The translations under genes and the position numbers were made by a program. This document shows, one piece after another, positions 9,582 through 20,833 of a stretch of DNA of 64,000 nucleotides. The DNA is taken from positions 62,001 through 126,000 of the forward strand of contig MU863914.1 in the NCBI GenBank assembly GCA_033296885.1. The letters run 5' to 3'. Each line of letters opens with the position of its first letter. Within the stretch, counting starts at the first letter, position 1. This stretch comes from Triangularia verruculosa. Lineage: Eukaryota > Ascomycota > Sordariomycetes > Sordariales > Podosporaceae. The notes below the pieces were generated by a model that saw nothing but the letters and a program-made list of their open reading frames with translations, was not told where the DNA came from and made no database searches.

Positions 9582-12275
9582 GGTTGCATGCGCATGCCGT
9601 CCGGCGTGGCCTATGAGAGAAAGGGGGGGAAATGTGTCTTGACGGAATCCGATTGGGGTAAGCTTTTTGTCCCAAAGTCCAGACACTCGCAACGGTATGA
9701 AGGTGGATATTGGAATGGCAGGATGGAGTCTTGTCGGTCGAGTGATGAAAAACTGCGGGAGGCGTTTAACTCTAACCCTCGTTTCGGTCTTGGTATTGCC
9801 TGGCCTCCAAGGAGCAACGAGATGCTTGCAGACGCACAGTTGGAGTTTAGTGATCTATCAGGTGCCAAGACCGAAGTGAGTGGCAAAACTGCGTGGTTTG
9901 CTGCTGAGAGGAGTTCGATGAGATACTCGAGGGCGTCGGTGAGGTGAGTGAGTGCAAGTCTGTGAGTGCGTGTCGTGTAATTGAGCGCGGGGTAACACTT
10001 GGATGGTTGATGCGTGGCGGTGGTTTCCGAGGCGAAAGATCAGGAACCACAGAGACGTAGGAATGGGTAGATGTTCATGAGCTGGCGGTAGAACACTGCA
10101 GCAGGCGACGATGAGGGTCGGAAGCTGGGAGCCGGCAATCACGAGACGTAGTCAAACCAGGACCCACTGGAGCTACCACTAGATGGCAAAGACAGGTTGA
10201 CCTGAACCTAAGAGGTCTCCCAGCCGGAGATTCCAGGAAGAGGCAGAGGTGGCGAACAGCGAGCTATTATCGTGGGACAAATGCTGCATGCAAGTAGCCG
10301 TGATGCGAGCAGCCCGGAAAAGGTCTCCAAAAGGGGTGTATGTTTGAGAGTGGTAAAGAGGAAGGACAAAAAAATGTACACAACGAAGGTGAGAGTCGAG
10401 TCGACACCCACTAGGTCTAGTATTACTTTAGCGGCGATAACGATTGAAAAGGGGGGCTATTGCGCCTATCGCGTTGAGTCTTTCGAGTTCCGAATTCGAG
10501 CGTAGTGCCTTGTGTACCTGGCCTCGGAAGATATCACTCCAGATGGGCGTCGAGAAGTGTTAGGTGCCAGGCGGTTAATAGAGTAGGCTTATACAGGCCG
10601 GTAGCTGACGAGCGGGAGATGTTGCTGTCGGGTTGTATGTGTAAGCTATGTACAGGAGGTACAAGAGACGGGCAGAGAGAGCGCGGAAGGTCGGAAGCGG
10701 GCTTGACGAGAATATGGCACCTAGGATCCTTGTCGAGTAGAGTCGAAGAGCAGCATCAGGGTGGGTGAGTGAGTGTCTGTCCAGGAGCAGAATCTCCTTT
10801 CCTAATACAGCCAGGGGCGGGCTGGCAATAACGAAGGACTTTGCAGCAACACGATCTCGGTCGCGGCAGCTGACAGCAACGGTCAGGGGAGGGTAAAATG
10901 GATGCTTGGGCGGTGGTGTTGGGCCGGGCCGAAGATACAGACAGACACAAGTGAAAAGATGGAGATGGGCACGGAGTACCAGGCTGTAATTTTTTACTGA
11001 TAGCGTGGCGGATGGCGTGTGGGATGTGGGCAAATTCAGTGAATCACAAGCAATTGTTGCCGGCGCGCCGTTCACCTCGTGGGATGTGAGAAAGGCGCAC
11101 CTGCCTTCTGGAAACAGTTCAAGATCTCGATGTCTGTGACACCCTGGTCCTGAGAACGGGGAAGCAACGGGGATGCTAGGGGCCAGAGGGTCGCTAGGAG
11201 CGAGCTGCTGGAAGCCGATTGGACTGCTGGATCTCGAAGAATGTCGACATGGCCTGACTTTTGGCCTTGGGAAATTCACTCAGACACTTCACGTATTCTT
11301 TGGGGAGCTTTGGGAAGGCGGCCAGAGGCCAATCGGGGGATTGGAGCTCTGACGCAGACTCTTTTGATTTGGGCTGATTTGCTCCAAGAATCATGCCACT
11401 TTTTGTCTTGGAGAAGGCTGCGGGTACGTGCTGCTCCACCAGCCAAGCCGGCAGTAGCTTGATCACTGCGGTGATGTGATTGGCTGCAGCCCCTCCGCTG
11501 GGTGTCAGCCTTACGCTCAAGAGGTTCTCACAGGGTCTGGACCCTGAGGTTCCCACCTGGATCCGCGCCGGGCTTTGGATTTTCCGGCTTTAATTACAAG
11601 GGCTGCTGCGCTGCGTTTGGATACCAGCGACCAGAATGATATATATTTGTCTCTGTTGAAGCGGTGAAGGTTGCGTTGCATATTTGTTACTCAGCGGCGA
11701 GAAAAGTGAAAGAAAGAAGCCGCGACTTTTGTTGGGCAAGTCCGCCCCTTATGAAGTCAGACGACTCGGCAGCCTGATGGAAGCATAAGCCGCGATTGCC
11801 GTGCCATTTCGTTCCATTTGCGTCGCGGAGCAATTTGCAACGTTGATTCGAGAGACCTCGGTTATTTTACATACAAATATCGAATCTGTCAACCTGATCC
11901 AAGGTCGGCCCGGGTCGGTGACATTCCAAAACCCATTGTCAAATGGACGGCGAAGCGTGGGGTTTGGTTGGAAGGCGTGGTACGGAGTACAGCATTGTTT
12001 AACCCTAACCCTGGAGGGTAAAGTGGGGGCACCCCACGTTGCGCACATGCCAAGGTTTATTGATCGATCGTGGGGTTGCCTGCTGCTCTCCGATCTCACT
12101 TGTAGAACTCAACTACTTGGAAGCTTACGAGTCCTCTTTGAGAAACCTATCACAGTCACGCGGTCACACGGGAATCCAACATTATTTGAAATCTGCCGGC
12201 CAGGGAATACATCTTCCCTTTGAAAGGATCAGAGTAGCGAAGAGAAAGAAAGCTAGAGCCAATCTCCGAGTCAAC
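9582..12275. other. Long divergent intergenic region between bHLH gene and atg12
   Basis: About 2.7 kb. Open frames here, the longest on the minus strand at 10575-11279, have compositionally biased translations without domains. Part probably serves as a long 5' leader of the bHLH gene. AACCCTAACCCT (two telomere-type units) lies at 12001-12012, about 265 bp before the atg12 start, and is a telobox candidate. No other gene is supported. Confidence 0.45.
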
Positions 12276-12787
12276 ATGGCATCCTCACCTTCACCCTCTC
12301 GCCCGACAGGGGACGATAGCAACAGATCACCACCAGCATCCCCTGTTCTGGAAGGCCGTGAGTCTCCAGATCTACCCCTCACCATGACCGCATCCACGGT
12401 TTTGATGACCTTGCCTCGTGATGCCACGGCCGCCCTCGCCGCTGCCGGAGCCTTCCCACAGGAGAAAGTCATCGTGCGCTTCCGGCCTGTCGGCGCAGCC
12501 CCGGCCGTGCCCCGAGAACAGGTCAAGGTCTCCAGCAGCCACAAGTTTGAGAGCATCGTCGGCCATCTGAGGAAGTCTCTCAAGATTGGGGACACAGACA
12601 GTGTGTTTCTTTACATCAATAGTACATTTGCGCCTTCACTGGATGAGGTGGTGGGTAACTTATGGAGGGTGAGGATGACCCGGAATGTATACGTACGACC
12701 ATTGTCACTGACACCTTTAAACAGTGTTTCAAAGACTCAGAAAACAGACTCAACGTCTCCTACTCTATAACCCCTGCATTCGGATAG
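12276..12787 (+). CDS. atg12: Autophagy ubiquitin-like protein Atg12
   Basis: Two exons, 12276-12668 and 12725-12787, give 151 aa. The 56-nt intron has donor GTGAGG and acceptor CAG. The first about 70 residues are a Ser/Pro-rich leader. The ubiquitin fold starts at KVIVRFRPVGAAP and runs through KFESIVGHLRKSL and VFLYINSTFAPSLDEVVGNL. The short second exon supplies CFKDSENRLNVSYSITPAFG ending in the conserved C-terminal Gly. Atg12 is activated by Atg7, passed to Atg10 and conjugated to Atg5. The Atg12-Atg5-Atg16 complex then acts as E3 for Atg8 lipidation on the phagophore. The start is the first ATG after an A-rich leader and matches family length. An upstream in-frame extension from 12039 is not conserved-looking and is rejected. 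Downstream about 300 bp before panB (convergent) hold no gene. Confidence 0.95.
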
Positions 12788-13090
12788 TAAGTCCACCACA
12801 CGATCCATGCCCTTTAGGAGCGGGCCGACGATAGAATATGTGTTTCGATCAACAGCATGGTCTTGTCATCCTCCTTTTCAATTATTTGATGACTATTTCG
12901 ACAAAACGGTCCAAGACTACTTAACTATCAACACGAACATGGTATCCGCCAAAATGCAATCAAATGGCCAAACAGACAACCAGTTACCTCCAATGCATAC
13001 GATAAGCCACAACGCCGGACCCGAGAACATAACTAGGAAAGGACGACATGCCTCATGAAGGGACCAACACCCGCTAAAGCCTGATATCGT

Positions 13091-14198
13091 TTAAACATCC
13101 TTAGCCGTCTCCGCAAACGCCTCGAGCTCATCTTTGGGAATCGGATATGTGTGCTCGGGGGCAGGGTATTGCCGGCTCTTTACCTCATCCCGATAGGTTT
13201 CGATAGCCCGGAGGCTCTCTGACCAGACATCGCCATACTTCTTGACAAACTTGGGTAGAAATCTTCCAGGAGGGAAGTTACCTGTCATGTCAACCTGCAC
13301 AAGCACCTGGCCGGAGCAGCCATTACCAGCACCTATCCCGATGGTGGGGACAGACAACTTCTCAGTGATAATAGACGCAACCTCGGCAGGCACTGCTTCC
13401 AACACCATGGCAAAGCATCCGGCTTCCTGGATGGCAAGCGCATCTTCCAGCACCTTCATGGCACCATCGGACGTCTTGCCTTGGACTCTAAAGCCACCAA
13501 GGGCGTTTTGCCGTTGAGGAGTCAGGCCTACGTGACCAAGTACTGGGATGCCAGCTCTGGTGATTTTGGCAATGGTGGGAGCCATCTCCTTGCCACCTTC
13601 GAGCTTGATGCCCTGCATGCGACCCTCTTTGACGAATCGGATGGCTGTTTCGAGGGCTTGCTCTGGGGCAATCTCATATGAACCCATGGGAAGGTCACCG
13701 ATCTGGAAGGGGTGTTAGTTCTCGAAAAGTTTATCAAGGAAAATGCATGACATGAAGACTTACAGTGAAGGCAGCTTTGGTGGCACGTGCAACGGATCGA
13801 CAGTGTAACAACATCTCTTCCAGAAGAACTTCCGATGTGTCTTCCATGCCGAGGGCTACCATGGCAAGGCTGTCACCTACGAGGACCATGTCCATGCCGG
13901 CAGCGTCTGATACGTAGGCGCTGGGGAAGTCGTGTGCAGTGATCATGGTGATAGGCTCACCCCTCCTATGCATGGCTCGGAGCGTGCCGATGGTGACCTT
14001 TTTGCGGGGATTGGCTGGTGGTGCGCCCATTGGGGAATGAGAGCTGTTTCTTGTTTGCTGATTTGATCCATGTCTTTGGTATATCGTGGTTGTGGGGGAG
14101 AACAGTGTGGATGGTGTTGACAGTTGTGGTGGTCGCGTGCCCCTGGGAAGGGTAGCACACGACCTCCGAACAACCGAAGATAGCGATGATAGGTACAT
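13091..14198 (-). CDS. panB: Ketopantoate hydroxymethyltransferase (3-methyl-2-oxobutanoate hydroxymethyltransferase)
   Basis: Two exons, 14198-13764 and 13702-13091, give 348 aa. The 61-nt intron has donor GTAAGT and acceptor CAG. The first step of pantothenate synthesis: transfer of a hydroxymethyl group from 5,10-methylene-THF to 2-oxoisovalerate. TIM-barrel signatures are intact: MITAHDFPSAYVSDAAGMDM, VLVGDSLAMVALG (Mg-binding Asp), IGDLPMGSYE, GIKLEGG, GHVGLTPQ, VLEAVP (general base E247) and PTIGIGAGNGCSGQVLV. The first about 70 residues are Ser/Thr/Arg-rich and lack acids, which suggests mitochondrial targeting as expected for fungal PanB. The start at 14198 is the first real ATG; a longer frame begins only with GTG. 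Family assignment is certain, targeting is inferred. Confidence 0.95.
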
Positions 14199-16220
14199 GG
14201 GGTGTACTTGTTGTAACTGGATGTGTATGTGCTGCACGGTGACGTCGTTTCAAAGTCAAAAAAGTTTGTTGCAAGCTGCGACAAAAAAAAAAAAACTGTG
14301 GACTCAAGTTCCGACGGTTTCACTGGAAAAGCAAGAGAAAGAAATTGGGAAACGACAGGGTTGGGGCGAATTCGCGCAGCTTTTATTCAGGAGGGTCATG
14401 ATGGTTTTTGCTGCGTACAATTGAGTATCTCTGTTGAATCCGCTGGAGTTTTTGTCTTCTGCGGCGTTTGGCCTCCACTGTGGACGATGGCCCAGTCAGC
14501 GGGTTTCTTACCCCGAAAAAAGGTTGAGGCCGGCTCTTTGCAAGCGGTTCGGGCGATGGGGGTAGGGAATCCCCACCGGGTTTGGAGAGATATGATTGGT
14601 CGTAGACGGTGAGCTGGAACTGGGACCGCTGGAGCCGAGGCAGTGATTTCGCCAGCAGGCGCAGGGCAAAGCCGAGCGGCTTTCCATCAGACATCTTTCG
14701 ACACACTTCCATGCATCCATCAGCTGAACTTGCAGCCTTGTTATTGATTCTTTTGTCTGTCTTTCAGCCTTGGAGGCTATTTTGGCTCTTCGATGTCAAC
14801 TTGGGCTTTAGAGATCAGAGTTGAAGACTCTGGTATACCGTAGCCCTCAACAACTTGTCAAAATCATAAGCGGAGCTGAAGGTTTCTTACCCCTAATTAC
14901 AACTTTTTTGACTTGCAACAAGCAGCCAACCGACCGGAGCCAAGACATCGATTTGCATGCCGATTCCGGGTCACTTTGAGGATCAGATGCTACCAGGCAC
15001 GCGTGACCTCTCCGCCTCTTCTATATCGAAGGTGAGGAGGCGGCTGTTGGTTACCCCGCTTAGCCGTACTTGTCGATTTAACTCCGCGGAACCACTCGGC
15101 ATGCCCGTTGTTGTGTGAGTACGGTGTTCTCAACATTGGTTCGATGTATATGAGTCAAGGTCTCTATGCCTGAGACTCAAGTATAAGTCCGGATTGAGGG
15201 GATGAAAGAAGACAAAGGCTGGCCACCATCAGGCCAACATCAACCCTTCCCAAGCACTCGGGCCCCTCCAATCGCATGGCGTCATCTGTCTCCACCAGAC
15301 ACATTGACACCTCATCAAGATTCATCGACATATGAATGTCCATCAAGACCAACTGAAATTCAGGAACAAGGGAGATCGGCAGTGGTTGGGCTATCGGGTT
15401 GTTATAAGGTAACTCTTGAAAACTCATGTCCAATGACAGAAGTTCGCTCTTTGTGCATCTGTTTTCTTATCAATCTATCTCGGAGCAAACTGTCAATTGT
15501 CCGAGCGGCTGGAAGAGGCCCAGGCGGGTCGGCAGCATCCATCTGAGGCTGCAAGGCGTGTGACTTTGCACCGTCTGACGTCGTGCCCTTTGAAAGGGAC
15601 CATTAACTCCTGAAGCAACTATTCATTCTCCCCTAGGTTTCCCCTTCTACCTAATAAGCTTGCAACCCAGTAGGTCGCCTCAACGTTTCTCTGAACTGCA
15701 TACCACAGTAGGTACCTAATAAGGCAGAAACAAGAAGCAGCCATTCAGGTACAAATCATACACACATAAAAGAGACCCCCCCATTCCCCGCATCCCGCAT
15801 ACACTTACGTGCCACACCTGCCCACCCACCACCACCCACCACCCGCTAGTAACCATACCACCACTCAGCTGAGTCAACCCGATCGGATCGACAACACCTG
15901 GTAACCCCTCGCCGCTCCAACGTGCGGCCCTGCCAACTCTAAAAAGGACCATCAAGGTAGGCGAAAAAGGCGACACCTTAGAATTAATTCCCATCTTTTT
16001 GAGCCTTTTGCCGACGCTTTCCACATTCCGTTGCGCCTATCGAACCACTTCTTGTATGTACTTGTCTACACCGATACCCGAACTTCAAACTCTGTTCCGT
16101 TCCTCGCCGTTACATATCATTCGAGGTGCGACCTTGCTAACCAACGCCTCTACCGAAGTTCTCCAAGCCACCCCCTAACTTTGTTCGAACGCCTCCTAAA
16201 GCATAAATCCAGCGGCAAAC
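14199..16220. other. Divergent intergenic region between panB and ubc8
   Basis: About 2 kb. It contains short TAGGTA/TACCTA motifs near 15650-15720 and a pyrimidine-rich leader before ubc8. The small ORFs are unconvincing. No RNA gene recognised. Confidence 0.4.
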
Positions 16221-17291
16221 ATGGCTTCACCACGTCGCCGCATCGAGACAGATGTCATGAAGCTGTATGTCATCTCGAACCCTAGCGACCGGAGACGGGC
16301 CAAGAAGAGTAGGAACTGATGGGGAAATGGTCGATTAGGTTCATGAGTGATTATGAGGTTACTCTGGTCAACGATAACAGTATGTTACCCGACAGCATGG
16401 AATATGGCTTTTGTGGCGGTCGACTAACTTTTATTTTTAACTTACAGTGTAAGTCGACGCCAACGCCGACAACGATGACCGATAACGCCACACACACGAG
16501 ATGCCGTGGACCTTGATGGCTGATGCGACGATTTCCGACTACAGGCAAGAGTTCTACGTGCGCTTTAAGGGGCCCACTGAGAGTATGTTTTCTCGAACAT
16601 TTTTCAAGTCGTCAAAGAGGAAGGATAACTAACCCGGGACCCTATGGTGCAGCTCCATTTGAAGGCGGTGTTTGGAAAGTCCACGTCGAGCTCCCCGATC
16701 AGTACCCGTACAAGTCGCCGAGCATCGGGTTTGTGAACAGGATCTTTCATCCGAATATTGATGAGCTGTAAGTTCGACCTTACAAGAGCAGACCGGCAAA
16801 CATGGGAACGGAAGAGAAGAGCGAGTTGACTGATGGATTGGGGCTGTCACAGGTCTGGATCGGTCTGCCTGGACGTCATCAACCAGACGTGGTCGCCCAT
16901 GTTCGACATGATCAACATCTTCGAAGTGTTCCTCCCACAACTGTTGCGCTACCCGAACCCGACGGACCCGCTCAATGGGGAAGCTGCAGCGCTGTTGATG
17001 AGGGAGCCGAAGAGTTATGATATCAAGGTCAAGGGTGCGTGTCATTCTATTCTTTGTCTCGGTCATCTTTTATGGTTGATCGGTCTTGTACCTGAAACTT
17101 TGCTCCAGATTCGCAAGCACGAGCTAACGATATTCATCCGTTCCACAGAGTACGTCCAAAAATACGCCAGCAAAGAAGCAGCCGATGATGCGGGGGCCGA
17201 AAGTGAAGACGACGACGATCTTTCCTCCGTGGCGAGCTTCGACGATGACGATGAGGAGCAGCAGCCAGCGGGAAAGATGGACGATGTATAA
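16221..17291 (+). CDS. ubc8: Ubiquitin-conjugating enzyme E2 of the Ubc8/UBE2H class
   Basis: Seven exons: 16221-16264, 16339-16379, 16448 alone, 16545-16582, 16653-16767, 16853-17034 and 17149-17291. They total 564 nt and code 187 aa. The product matches Ubc8 throughout: RRIETDVMKL, MSDYEVTLVNDN, MQEFYVRFKGP, PYKSPSIGFVNRIFHPNID (HPN at 74-76), GSVCLDVINQTW (active C85) and KEYVQKYASKE. It ends in an acidic tail rich in D/E, as in UBE2H/Ubc8. Role: E2 for the GID/CTLH E3 ligase, which degrades gluconeogenic enzymes. Every intron has canonical GT-AG ends and a CTRAY-type branch. The Met of NDN-M-QEF is built from A (exon 2), T (16448) and G (exon 4). Removing 16380-16544 as one intron shifts the frame. 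This one-base exon is inferred from frame and signals, not seen in RNA. Confidence 0.93.
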
Positions 17292-17959
17292 GAGTTCGGT
17301 GGATAGGATTATATTGCAGGAGTGGGAGGGTAGGAAATGCTTTTCGTTCTTGATTATATCATGGATGGGCCAAAGGTGGACATGGGAGTTGCAACGGCTT
17401 GGTAACGGTACTAAGATTCTTTCTACGGTTCTGGTTTCTGGTTTTGATATCCAATACTATTATATTCCTAAGGAAGGTGTGAATGAGTGTTTTGCTTTGG
17501 GCCCTCCGGTTCGTGATTGTTTTCGAGTTGGGCTTTTAGGAACAGTGGATTCGGTGCTTTCCTTCGTGAACGGGAGAGCGACTCATTATCTTTGCAGCAC
17601 ACGCCTAGAGCACCTCTGCAATGTATGTCTCAAGGCAAGATTGTAGCTGGCCGCCGTGGGACTACAACTACAACTTCGGAGCATCATCTCCGGGAGCAAG
17701 TTGTAACCCGCCAATCAGCGCCGACCAGTCACGATACGATTTAACTACTGGTACCACAAGCTGTTTTGTATAGTTGTTGTATATATTGTAGCTGTGGTTT
17801 GGGCCTCTCTAAAATGATGGCGGCAACACGAAAGCTGGTGCACCAAAAACAAGGGAAAAGAAAAAAGAAGAAACATCAGATATATTGGGTATCATCGCTA
17901 CGCTATGCCAGAACACAAAATCCAAATCCAAAAAAATCCAAAATTCACAATGAAACTCC
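17292..17959. other. 3' flanks of convergent ubc8 and saf4
   Basis: About 670 bp, presumably 3' UTRs. The translations of small plus-strand ORFs show no domain. Confidence 0.4.
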
Positions 17960-19138
17960 TCAATCAGAGTCAGAATCGTAACTTACCAGCAGAGCACGCT
18001 GGCCCGCAGGTACCGCTGCTGGCTTCGGCTCCTTCTGTCGTCGTTGTTGTTGTTTAACCTCCTCTTTTTCGACATTGTCCGGGAGGACATCACCTGCCTG
18101 TAACGGTACCAGTGATGTTGCCAGCATCTCGCCTTCGTCATCCGCCGGGCGCTTTCGCTTCTTCAACCCAGGAAGAAGAGCAGAAGCCCCCCTTCCCTTA
18201 TCTTTGCAGTTGTTACCACCACCAAAGGCAATCAAGAAAGGATCCTTCGCGGCTCTTGTGTTCGTCCTGATCTCCTCTGCCAGGTTCTCCCTCATCCTCT
18301 CGGCTTTGAGATCACTCTTGAGCTTCCCTTTTGCCTTGTTTGGTTCCTTTTGTTTCTTGTTGTTGTTGTTGTTGGCACTGAATAAAGGCCTTGCTAGCGC
18401 CTTTTCCGCTCCTTTTTCGAGCCCTTCGGGGATGGCGCCAAAGTCGACGAGCTGTGCTCGTAGTGAATCCTCGTGTTTTTCTGGGAGTAGCTCGATTCCC
18501 AAGCCCATTCTATCCTTCAGGTCCTCGGCCACCGCAGCGTCTTTCTCCCTCTTGTGTCGCCCCTCTCGAAAAGTTGCTCTCAGCCGCCGGTTTGCTGTGA
18601 ATGGATCCTCCCATTGCCGCTCATTCGTATCCTGCAGCTCTGAAATCCTTATCCCGGCATTTTTGGCTTGCTCCCTGTCCGCAATCGTCTTCTCCAGCTT
18701 CCCAAACGCCGTCTCCCTCGCCTCTTGCTGTTCCCTCTGCGTCTTTATACTCACTGACACCAAATCCTCTCCTTCCGCACTCCCGCTGACATTCTGCCTT
18801 CGCGCCCCGGATACGACGGTGTAATCGGTGTTTTTGGGGTCGGTTTGGATTACGATCGTGCCCCCGCAGGCAGTGTGCTTGATGGTGAAGGAGTAGATAG
18901 GTGTGGTGTAGTAATTGCCGGTTTTGGCTTTGGCGGCGTTGAACCGGACGCCTTGGGGGATGAGGGTTGGCTTGGGGCAGGAGGCGCACCAGATGGGGAA
19001 GGGCATCTCGAAGCGGACGGTGAGGAGGCCGGATTTGGAGGCGCGGGAGCCGAGGGGGTGTTTGCGGTTGAGCGCGTTACCCGAGATCAGGCCTTCGAGG
19101 TCGGGGGGCACGTAGCGGCCCATGTTGAAGCCTTGCAT
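17960..19138 (-). CDS. saf4: Yju2/CWC16-family splicing factor (CCDC130/Saf4 homologue)
   Basis: A single exon codes 392 aa. The N-terminus MQGFNMGRYVPPDLEGL, then NRKHPLGSRA, LLTVRFEMPFPIWC and GNYYTTPIYSFTIKH, is the CWC16 core. Metal ligands appear as WCASC and, in the second knuckle, HTAC (His replacing the usual first Cys). QTDPKNTDYTVVSGA is also typical. The region QWEDPFTANRRLRATFREGR and the tail ending VSYDSDSD place it with the CCDC130 branch rather than Yju2/CCDC94. The middle and C-terminal half are charged coiled-coil and Lys/Arg-rich NLS-like (GLKKRKRPADDE). Role known for the family: association with catalytic spliceosomes near the branch site. The sequence CCTCAG shortly before the ATG could be the acceptor of a 5'-UTR intron. 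Confidence 0.93.
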   Translation of the reverse strand: MQGFNMGRYVPPDLEGLISGNALNRKHPLGSRASKSGLLTVRFEMPFPIWCASCPKPTLIPQGVRFNAAKAKTGNYYTTPIYSFTIKHTACGGTIVIQTDPKNTDYTVVSGARRQNVSGSAEGEDLVSVSIKTQREQQEARETAFGKLEKTIADREQAKNAGIRISELQDTNERQWEDPFTANRRLRATFREGRHKREKDAAVAEDLKDRMGLGIELLPEKHEDSLRAQLVDFGAIPEGLEKGAEKALARPLFSANNNNNKKQKEPNKAKGKLKSDLKAERMRENLAEEIRTNTRAAKDPFLIAFGGGNNCKDKGRGASALLPGLKKRKRPADDEGEMLATSLVPLQAGDVLPDNVEKEEVKQQQRRQKEPKPAAVPAGQRALLVSYDSDSD

Positions 19139-19601
19139 TTTGAAGGGGGGCCCTGAGGACGGCGGGGGAGACGGGGGGAGGTGGTGAGGGTGTTAGAGGT
19201 GGAGGATTGTGGGCGCGGTGGTTTGTGTGGGTGGAGGGATGTACTGGCTATCCGGTGAATACTCGGAATAGTGAGCGCGCTTGGCGGTGCGTGATTGCGC
19301 CGCGGTTTGGTGTTGAGGTGTTGTGGATGTTGAAGAGCGCGAAAGACAGTGGAGGTTTAGTGAGTGATGCAGTGGAAGTGACAACCCTGGCTTCAGTTGC
19401 CGGCCGGGGTGCATTGGTGGCGCTTTTGGTGGGATTCTAGCGCAGAAAGAAGTCTTGGCACGAGATGGGAACACAAAGCTTAAGTGCTCCATTCCCTAAC
19501 CCTCTCGATTCAACCCTTCTTAACACCTCGGCTACTGGAAGCATGATTTGAAAAACTTTCCATTCTTTCTTGCAAAACAGGACCAAATTTGATTTCACTC
19601 G

Positions 19602-19900
19602 TCACTCAACCCAATATTCATCGTCATTATCCTCATCAGGCCACGAACCAGGAGGCCTGTACTCCCTAGGGGTGACCTTATATTGCTGGGGAGCAGTATG
19701 ATTTTGTGAGAAGATGCTGTCGTAACTGGGTGGCTTGTATTCCTCGAGAGAGGCCCTGAGATCCTGGGGGTGGGATGATTAATGGAGAAGGTGCTGCCGT
19801 AATCAGGGTTGTAGTTGACAATGCGGATTGGCTGTTTCCCTTTCTTCCCGAAAGTGAATCTAGGCGGTCGCCTGGGATATTTTGACTGGGCTTTGCCCAT
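19602..19900 (-). pseudogene. Small MG-PPxY protein with a one-base frame break
   Basis: Starts at ATG 19900 in the strong context AAACATGGG. The first part reads MGKAQSKYPRRPPRFTFGKK and then RIVNYNPDYGSTFSINHPTP. At a minus-strand run of five C (near 19764-19768) the frame must shift by one base. Beyond it, the other frame continues DLRASLEEYKPPSYDSIFSQ, NHTAPQQYKV, TPREYRPPGSWPDEDNDDEY and stops at 19602-19604. The two halves carry matching modules (YNPDYGSTFSINHPTP and YKPPSYDSIFSQNHTAPQ), so both frames belong to one protein of about 99 aa. It has an N-terminal Gly2 with basic residues (possible myristoylation), a PPSY motif that could bind WW domains such as Rsp5, and an acidic tail. 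It may be a young pseudogene or a homopolymer error. No known family was recognised. Confidence 0.5.
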
Positions 19901-20833
19901 GTTTATTTTGATGGTTGATATTGAGGTTGATATTGTGGTGTCCTCAGCCAGGCTTGACCAGGATGGAGAGAGAGGAGCAAACTTGGAGGAAACTTGCCCG
20001 ACATGCACTTTCGTTGGAAAAGCATTTATAAGGTAGTCTGTTGTACACAACTACAAGTAGGATAACTTTACCGCTGTACGAAAGCCTGACTTGAACTTTG
20101 AACTGAAAGGCCTCCCTTCAAGATTTGCGGATTGGACGCCACGTTCTGGGTACCTGATGAGTCTCCGTGAGACTTCAACTCACAACACAACTTCACGACA
20201 AGCCAAGGAAAACAGCCAGTGAGAGTCTAACAAGTGCAACATACCATTTTGTGCTTGTAAAACTTCACATTCTTCCATTACGCATGGCCAAGACGGACGT
20301 TCCCTTTCCATATTGACGTGCCTTACATAGCTCCTTCCCCGCAGCTGCCCATAAGGAAGAACTTGCGTTCCTTCCCTGGGCAGTTCACTAGGTAGGTAAG
20401 ATGTATCCAGATGCCTTGTGCAGTTGTACTTTCTTCTCTGTAATTCTCCACCGAGATGTTGATGCCTGTCAGCTGCCACAAGACTCTTAGCAGTTCCGTG
20501 GTACACCCGCTCACCCCAACAAACCCACAGTTTTTCCACGACCGGATGCTCCTGCAATTCCAAGATTACATCGACTCTGCCAAAAACACCACAGATCGGC
20601 GCGGCAGTAGCCCTTATGCTTAACCAGATGCCTAAACCGTCGGTATTTTATACCCGGTGATGGGTCTTCCCACGCTGTTTAGCCCCTTTATCCGTCAATC
20701 CCACGTTGATCTCCTCCACGTGCGGGGCCCAAATACCAGGTGTTTGGTGAAGACGTCAATACATATTGACCATGTACGGTCCTCAGAGGCCCGCATGTCT
20801 CAGAGAGACGAATATCACTGAAATTGAGGCACC
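19901..20833. other. Intergenic upstream of the GH43 gene
   Basis: Contains ACTAGGTAGGTAAG near 20390. No gene recognised; small minus-strand ORFs lack domains. Confidence 0.4.

Noticed and set aside
10575..11279. 234-codon minus-strand ORF upstream of the bHLH gene
   Set aside because: Low-complexity Pro/Ser/Leu composition, starts without any recognisable domain. More likely leader or intergenic DNA.
12039..12275. Upstream in-frame extension of Atg12
   Set aside because: The added sequence is not Atg12-like, and the ATG at 12276 gives the normal family length.
16380..16544. Single 165-nt intron in ubc8 instead of two introns and a 1-nt exon
   Set aside because: It would put exon 4 in the wrong frame (A plus GCAAGAG) and lose the conserved MQEFYVRF sequence.
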